Below, piece by piece: positions 31,101-33,012 of a DNA stretch of 33,012 bases; the first letter of the stretch is position 1; each line of letters opens with the position of its first letter. The notes beneath the pieces were generated by a model. The model saw only the letters and a list, made by a program, of their open reading frames with translations. It searched no databases and was not told where the DNA came from. Source of the DNA: Owenia fusiformis (lineage: Eukaryota; Annelida; Polychaeta; Sabellida; Oweniidae); contig CAIIXF020000004.1 of the NCBI GenBank assembly GCA_903813345.2, forward strand, positions 1,592,513-1,625,524, read 5' to 3'. The position numbers and the translations under genes were made by a program.

Positions 31101-32720
31101 CGGACTTCCGGTTCGGAAGTTATTGCGTTTTGAAAGCTCCAAAATCGCTAAATTTGGTGCCCATGTTAAGTCAATGGGAAAAAAGATTTTTTTGAATTGA
31201 AAAATACGAAATATACACTGAGTTCAGCTTCATATAATCAAAGCCTTTAAAAGAAGGGGACCTCGAAAGCCACATAGCTTCAAAATTTGGACACCAAAAT
31301 GCCTAGGTCAAAATCTAGGTCAAATTCAAAGTTTTTTCTTATGTTTGCGATTCTGACACTACACTTTAATTATATTCTTCGAAATTGTGTATACATGTAG
31401 CCAAGAGTGTGCTAATAGCGTTAGCCTTTTGCCGTCAGAAAGTATTTTGACCCACTTTTGAGATATGGTGTCCGAAAAGTAGGTCAAAATAAAAAGTTCT
31501 CCAAATTTAACGTTTGAGTTATGAATTAAGAATAGAATTTTCTCAGAAATCCGAATCTGCAAACCAAATTTCGATCTGACTTCCGGTTTCGAAGTTATGG
31601 CGTGTCCAAAAAGTAGGTCAAAATAAAAATTCGCCAAATTTAACGTATGAGTTATGAATTAGGGGTAGAATTTTGTCAGGAATCCGAATCTTTAAATCAA
31701 ATTTCGATCCGACTTCCGGTTTGGAAGTTATGGCGTTTTGAAATTTCGGAAAATCGATCTGATGGTATCCTGATAGAAAGTCAAGAGTAGAGAAGAAAAT
31801 ATTGAAAAATTCATCCATCCTTCCTCTCTGATCCTATCCTATCCTTCCTATCTATCCTTCCTTCGTATCCTTTCCTTCCTATCCTTCCTATCCTCTCCTA
31901 TCATATCCTTTCCTCCTATTCTGTTCTATCCTATCCTTCTTTTTTCTTATTCTATCCTATCGTTCCTTCCCATTCTATCTTATCCTACCTTCCTATTTTA
32001 TCCATCCATCTTATTCTGGATGACTCAGCTTATTCTGGATGACTCGGCTTATTTTAGATGACTGGGCTTAAAAAAGTCTAGATCTGGAGTCTGAAATTGA
32101 ACTTCGTTCAATTTCCAAAGTCTAGTTATTATTGGTACTTCACTTGAAAGAAAACATATTGTTTTAATAAAAACCACTGTATTTATGCCCAGAAAGTACT
32201 CATGGTGAAAGATATGACCATCTAAAATCACTTGCCATACTGCGCATTGCCGTTTGAGTTTCAATGACTGGGAAGAAGGCATCAAAAGTGTAGCAAAGGT
32301 CAATATTCTTAGAAAAACTGAAATGGGACAGTGTGAAATATACTTCAATTAAATCTAGGATATTCTGCTAGTATAGTAACTTGAAATATATTTTGATCAT
32401 ATTGATTACAGCTGCACAAATGATATTAGTTGATCAATTATTTCATATTTCCAATTTTTTGACATGACAAAAAGCCTGCCCCATCCTACTCAAACTCACT
32501 AACATGATTTTATTATAACATCAACATAGTATTATCAATCGAAATGAAATTATTAGAATAATCAAAATATCTCCAAAGATCACGCAGTGAAAATTTCATG
32601 CAAAAATATAAAGTATTGATCAAGTTAGTGTAAATAGTGCATTACTTGTAGGACCACCCTCGTATGATTTAAAATAAACATTTAATGTCAATGTGTGTTT
32701 TATCATTTACAGCTCCGTGA
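19055..32720 (+). CDS. Secreted multi-EGF protein, 11-exon model (signal peptide + 9 EGF domains)
   Basis: The exons are 19055-19115, 20619-20741, 20893-21007, 21499-21615, 23097-23213, 24212-24337, 24547-24660, 28137-28250, 29189-29311, 29463-29576 and 32713-32720. Each internal exon encodes one complete six-cysteine EGF domain, and all introns are in phase 1, so domains can be added or skipped without shifting frame. The product would be about 376 residues, secreted, with no membrane segment, assuming the frameshift in exon 3 is an error or that exon 3 is skipped. Domains beginning NINDC (exon 7) and DVNEC (exon 8) look calcium-binding. The architecture recalls Notch/fibropellin-type EGF chains, which act in extracellular adhesion or matrix. 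A specific function cannot be assigned. Introns are rich in repeats. Further exons in 24.7-28.1 or 29.6-32.7 kb were sought and not found. Confidence 0.8.
19465..19519. repeat. 55-bp perfect hairpin: 15-bp inverted repeat with 25-bp loop
   Basis: TTGTTACGTAAACGG (19465-19479) and CCGTTTACGTAACAA (19505-19519) are exact reverse complements. A second, partial copy of the left arm and loop (TGTTACATAAACGGG, then CTAGAAGTG) lies at about 22154-22183 in another intron of this gene. It may be a very small MITE or an RNA-level hairpin in intron 1. Confidence 0.75.
20619..20741 (+). CDS. EGF gene exon 2: EGF domain 1
   Basis: It lies between acceptor TTATTTTCAG and donor ATGA|GTATAT, 41 codons, phase 1-1. 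The six cysteines are spaced as in EGF domains: [12 protein letters not shown], then [12 protein letters not shown]. It is nearly identical to exon 9 (29189-29311). Confidence 0.9.
20893..21007 (+). pseudogene. EGF gene exon 3: EGF domain 2 with a one-base frameshift
   Basis: The exon lies between TCATTTCAG and ATG|GTAACA. It encodes [16 protein letters not shown], then an extra T near 20950 (GGCCTTTAATAAA versus GGCCTTAATAAA in the downstream copy) gives an immediate stop. With the extra base ignored, it continues [16 protein letters not shown], a complete EGF domain. The length is 115 nt against 114 in the intact copy. Either the exon is a dead duplicate that splicing must skip (this keeps frame), or the base is an assembly error. 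Confidence 0.8.
21499..21615 (+). CDS. EGF gene exon 4: EGF domain 3
   Basis: Acceptor TTCCTTCAG, donor ATTG|GTGAGT, 39 codons, phase 1-1. Encodes [17 protein letters not shown], then [12 protein letters not shown], six cysteines. Confidence 0.9.
21616..23096 (+). other. Intron 4 of the EGF gene (1.48 kb), no recognised element
   Basis: It is AT-rich. Open frames at 21879-22103 and 22268-22615 lack recognisable domains and do not carry EGF cysteines. It contains the partial copy of the 19465 hairpin at about 22154-22183. Confidence 0.5.
23097..23213 (+). CDS. EGF gene exon 5: EGF domain 4
   Basis: Acceptor ATGTTTAG, donor TATG|GTACGT, 39 codons. Encodes [17 protein letters not shown], then [12 protein letters not shown]. 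Confidence 0.9.
23214..24211 (+). other. Intron 5 of the EGF gene (1.0 kb), nothing recognised
   Basis: This is AT-rich intron sequence with no EGF-like cysteine spacing and no obvious repeat. Confidence 0.5.
24212..24337 (+). CDS. EGF gene exon 6: EGF domain 5
   Basis: Acceptor TCTGTTTGTAG, donor ATAA|GTAGGT, 42 codons. Encodes [14 protein letters not shown], a longer third loop ([11 protein letters not shown]), then [12 protein letters not shown]. It is the longest EGF exon in the gene. Confidence 0.9.
   Translation, partial: PEMIVVQILVNLMELALTLDLSQMVDSLVVVSLVTLEQLVQ
24547..24660 (+). CDS. EGF gene exon 7: EGF domain 6 (calcium-binding type)
   Basis: Acceptor TTTTTTACAG, donor AAGG|GTACAA, 38 codons. 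Encodes [16 protein letters not shown], then a NSFTCGC core and GWEGTLC. The N-I-N-D start and aromatic after the fourth-cysteine region fit a calcium-binding EGF domain. Confidence 0.9.
24779..25625 (+). repeat. Tandem duplication, two diverged units of about 421 bp
   Basis: GATTCATATATAGAGATA at 24879 recurs as GATTCATACATAGAGATA at 25300, an offset of 421. Other paired blocks are AAAATTCTGTCCCT/AAAATTCCATCCCT, CAAGGTTCTATTTTGG, and ATATTTCAAGTTT with CAAGGTTCTACYWYANTCCATTATTATC. It is non-coding and lies in the large intron after EGF 6. Confidence 0.8.
25640..26930. other. Compositionally distinct intron segment, possible old mobile-element relic
   Basis: This part of intron 7 is less AT-rich and has a 77-codon frame at 25928-26161 (starting [20 protein letters not shown]). 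Its [17 protein letters not shown] stretch faintly recalls the region between the Rep and helicase parts of Helitron proteins. The match is too weak to name it. No ends or helicase motifs were found. Confidence 0.25.
26950..27240 (+). repeat. Local duplication of a ~100-190 bp segment
   Basis: GATTTTGTTGTAAATTAGTG occurs at about 26954 and 27052, and AATAAGAAGGGTGTCA at about 26992 and 27168, in the same order. The second unit is longer, with an AT-rich insertion. Confidence 0.65.
27241..28136 (+). other. Intron sequence before EGF 7, nothing recognised
   Basis: It is AT-rich. It includes a C homopolymer at about 28050-28059. The frame 27848-28033 has no recognisable features. Confidence 0.45.
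28137..28250 (+). CDS. EGF gene exon 8: EGF domain 7 (calcium-binding type)
   Basis: Acceptor TATATTACAG, donor TTAA|GTAAGC, 38 codons. Encodes [16 protein letters not shown], then [14 protein letters not shown]. The DVNEC start fits calcium-binding EGF domains. Confidence 0.9.
28640..28830 (-). repeat. Dispersed repeat copy, similar to 30290-30470
   Basis: CATGTTATTTTCC, CCATTGTTATCAGC, TTTATTTTGGTCATC and GATATCTTTGAAAC blocks match, in order, CATGTTATTTTCC, CCATTGTTTTCAGC, ATCATTTTGGTCATC and GATATCTTCAAAAC downstream. Part of this also matches the reverse complement of about 3640-3670. Confidence 0.65.
29189..29311 (+). CDS. EGF gene exon 9: EGF domain 8 (duplicate of domain 1)
   Basis: Acceptor CTATTTTAG, donor ATAA|GTATAT, 41 codons. 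Encodes [12 protein letters not shown], then [12 protein letters not shown]. It differs from domain 1 at only a few residues (for example K to V before the TC pair, S to F). Confidence 0.9.
29463..29576 (+). CDS. EGF gene exon 10: EGF domain 9 (intact duplicate of domain 2)
   Basis: Acceptor ACTATTTCAG, donor ATG|GTAACA, 38 codons, uninterrupted. Encodes [23 protein letters not shown] and GYIGRNC. The upstream copy has the frameshift. Confidence 0.9.
30105..30250 (+). repeat. Forward copy of the dispersed repeat first seen at 3420
   Basis: It shares TTCACCATGAGTACTTTCTGG, AATATGTTTTCTTTCAGGTG, AAGTCCCCATGATAGT and AGGGCCCCACCTTGG with 3470-3615. It faces a reverse copy at 30410-32260, forming a large inverted pair. 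Confidence 0.75.
30686..30717 (+). repeat. TTC/TTA trinucleotide microsatellite
   Basis: A run of TTC followed by TTA repeats lies just after the opening hairpin of the element. Confidence 0.8.
31811..32010 (+). repeat. Pyrimidine-strand TCCTATCC minisatellite
   Basis: About 200 bp consist of irregular TCCTA, TCCTTCC and TATCC units, almost pure C/T on this strand. It is followed by three copies of a 20-bp unit TTATTCTGGATGACTCGGC (about 32011-32070). Confidence 0.85.
32261..32712 (+). other. End of the last intron of the EGF gene
   Basis: AT-rich sequence leading to acceptor TATCATTTACAG (ends 32712). No further EGF cysteine pattern was found. Confidence 0.5.
32713..32720 (+). CDS. EGF gene exon 11: last two residues and stop (inferred)
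   Basis: After TTTACAG, the bases CTCCGTGA complete a split codon from exon 10 (G+CT, Ala), then Pro and TGA. The phase-1 acceptor and the nearby polyadenylation signal support a terminal exon, but the coding part is only 8 nt, so this is inferred. Confidence 0.5.
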
Positions 32721-32760
32721 ACGTTGACATGTGTACATAATATATTAGTTGCGTTGTCTG

Positions 32761-32766
32761 AATAAA
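32761..32766 (+). terminator. Polyadenylation signal of the EGF gene
   Basis: AATAAA lies 41 bp after the proposed stop codon. Confidence 0.55.
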
Positions 32767-33012
32767 TACTTTTAGCTATTGTACTATCTCATTCTCCAAT
32801 ACATGCAGCAATTTGAAGCATGCTTTTGAACTCGCATATGTGACATAACTTTAACTTAATTGGCAAAACCAATCTCTACTATTTCAAAGTTGACGGTAGA
32901 TCAGTACAACATGTTTCTGAATGTTTGTTCCATGTAACAGATTCCGTCTAAGAAATCTCAAATATAAGAAAAGTATTTAAGAAACAACTTTAAAAAATAC
33001 ACTCAATACAAA

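Larger units (their letters stand above)
30641..32125 (+). mobile_element. 1.5-kb repeat element with terminal hairpins, bivalve-type
   Basis: It starts with the hairpin TAGACTCCAGAT-GTCA-ATCTGGAGTCTA (30641-30668). It ends near AAGTCTAG (about 32118-32125) after a second hairpin GAAATTGAAC-TTC-GTTCAATTTC (32093-32115). The interior has a TTC microsatellite, diverged units carrying GACTTCCGGTTYSGAAGTTAT (31103, 31577, 31711), and a pyrimidine minisatellite. No transposase or reverse transcriptase was seen. TTAT on both sides may be a short target duplication. Similar TAGACTCCAG-starting repeats are, from memory, frequent in bivalves. Confidence 0.7.
30410..32260 (-). repeat. Reverse copy of the same dispersed repeat, split by a later insertion
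   Basis: Reverse-complement blocks of 3420-3670 appear on either side of 30641-32125: CATTGTTTTCAGCAT, ATGTTGACATGGGGTCCCTA and GAATTGTTCG on the left; CACTTGAAAGAAAACATATT, CTTTCTGGGCATA-like and TTGCCATACTGCG on the right. The order is that of one continuous repeat interrupted once. Confidence 0.75.

Overview
The window looks like nuclear DNA of an animal, most likely a marine invertebrate and plausibly a bivalve mollusc. It is AT-rich, has spliced genes with GT-AG introns, polyadenylation signals rather than ribosome binding sites, and dense, decayed transposable elements. Two repeats resemble types I associate with bivalve genomes from memory: one with AGCTCAC...GTGAGCT ends followed by a run of GTCCGTC/GTCTGTC, and one starting with a TAGACTCCAGAT hairpin. 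The species cannot be named from the sequence.

Two protein-coding genes can be assembled, both on the + strand. Gene 1 (9205-16392) is a secreted family-30 glycoside hydrolase related to glucosylceramidase. The two large exons (14816-15366 and 15602-16392) are certain. A signal-peptide exon (9205-9265) and a short linking exon (9474-9558) are inferred from a hydrophobic leader, splice signals and compatible phases; with them the sum is 1488 nt, an exact open frame of 495 residues. Gene 2 (19055-32720) encodes a secreted chain of EGF domains: a signal-peptide exon, nine single-domain EGF exons all bounded by phase-1 introns, and a tiny last exon carrying two residues and the stop. EGF exons 1-2 (copy at 20590-21439) and 8-9 (copy at 29160-30100) lie in a duplicated 0.85-0.94 kb block; the upstream copy of EGF 2 has one extra T that breaks its frame.

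The rest is mostly mobile or repeated DNA. From left to right: a 139-bp MITE (59-197), a small inverted-repeat element (838-1032), a mariner-like element with about 190-bp inverted repeats and TA duplications (1414-2419), a 5'-truncated LINE flanked by an 11-bp target duplication (4151-5141), a 1.48-kb inverted-repeat element apparently inserted into a roughly 170-bp satellite array (5359-6836 within 5150-7545), a 3.27-kb foldback element whose ends are inverted arrays of a 16-bp unit (10474-13744) with another repeat nested inside it, and a 1.5-kb element inserted into an older repeat (about 30641-32125).

The most unusual item is the foldback element in intron 2 of the hydrolase gene, whose 16-bp units alternate between GTTGACT and GTTAACT cores. 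The EGF-exon duplication with one broken copy is the most informative feature of gene 2. No rRNA, convincing tRNA, CRISPR array or bacterial-type operon was seen.
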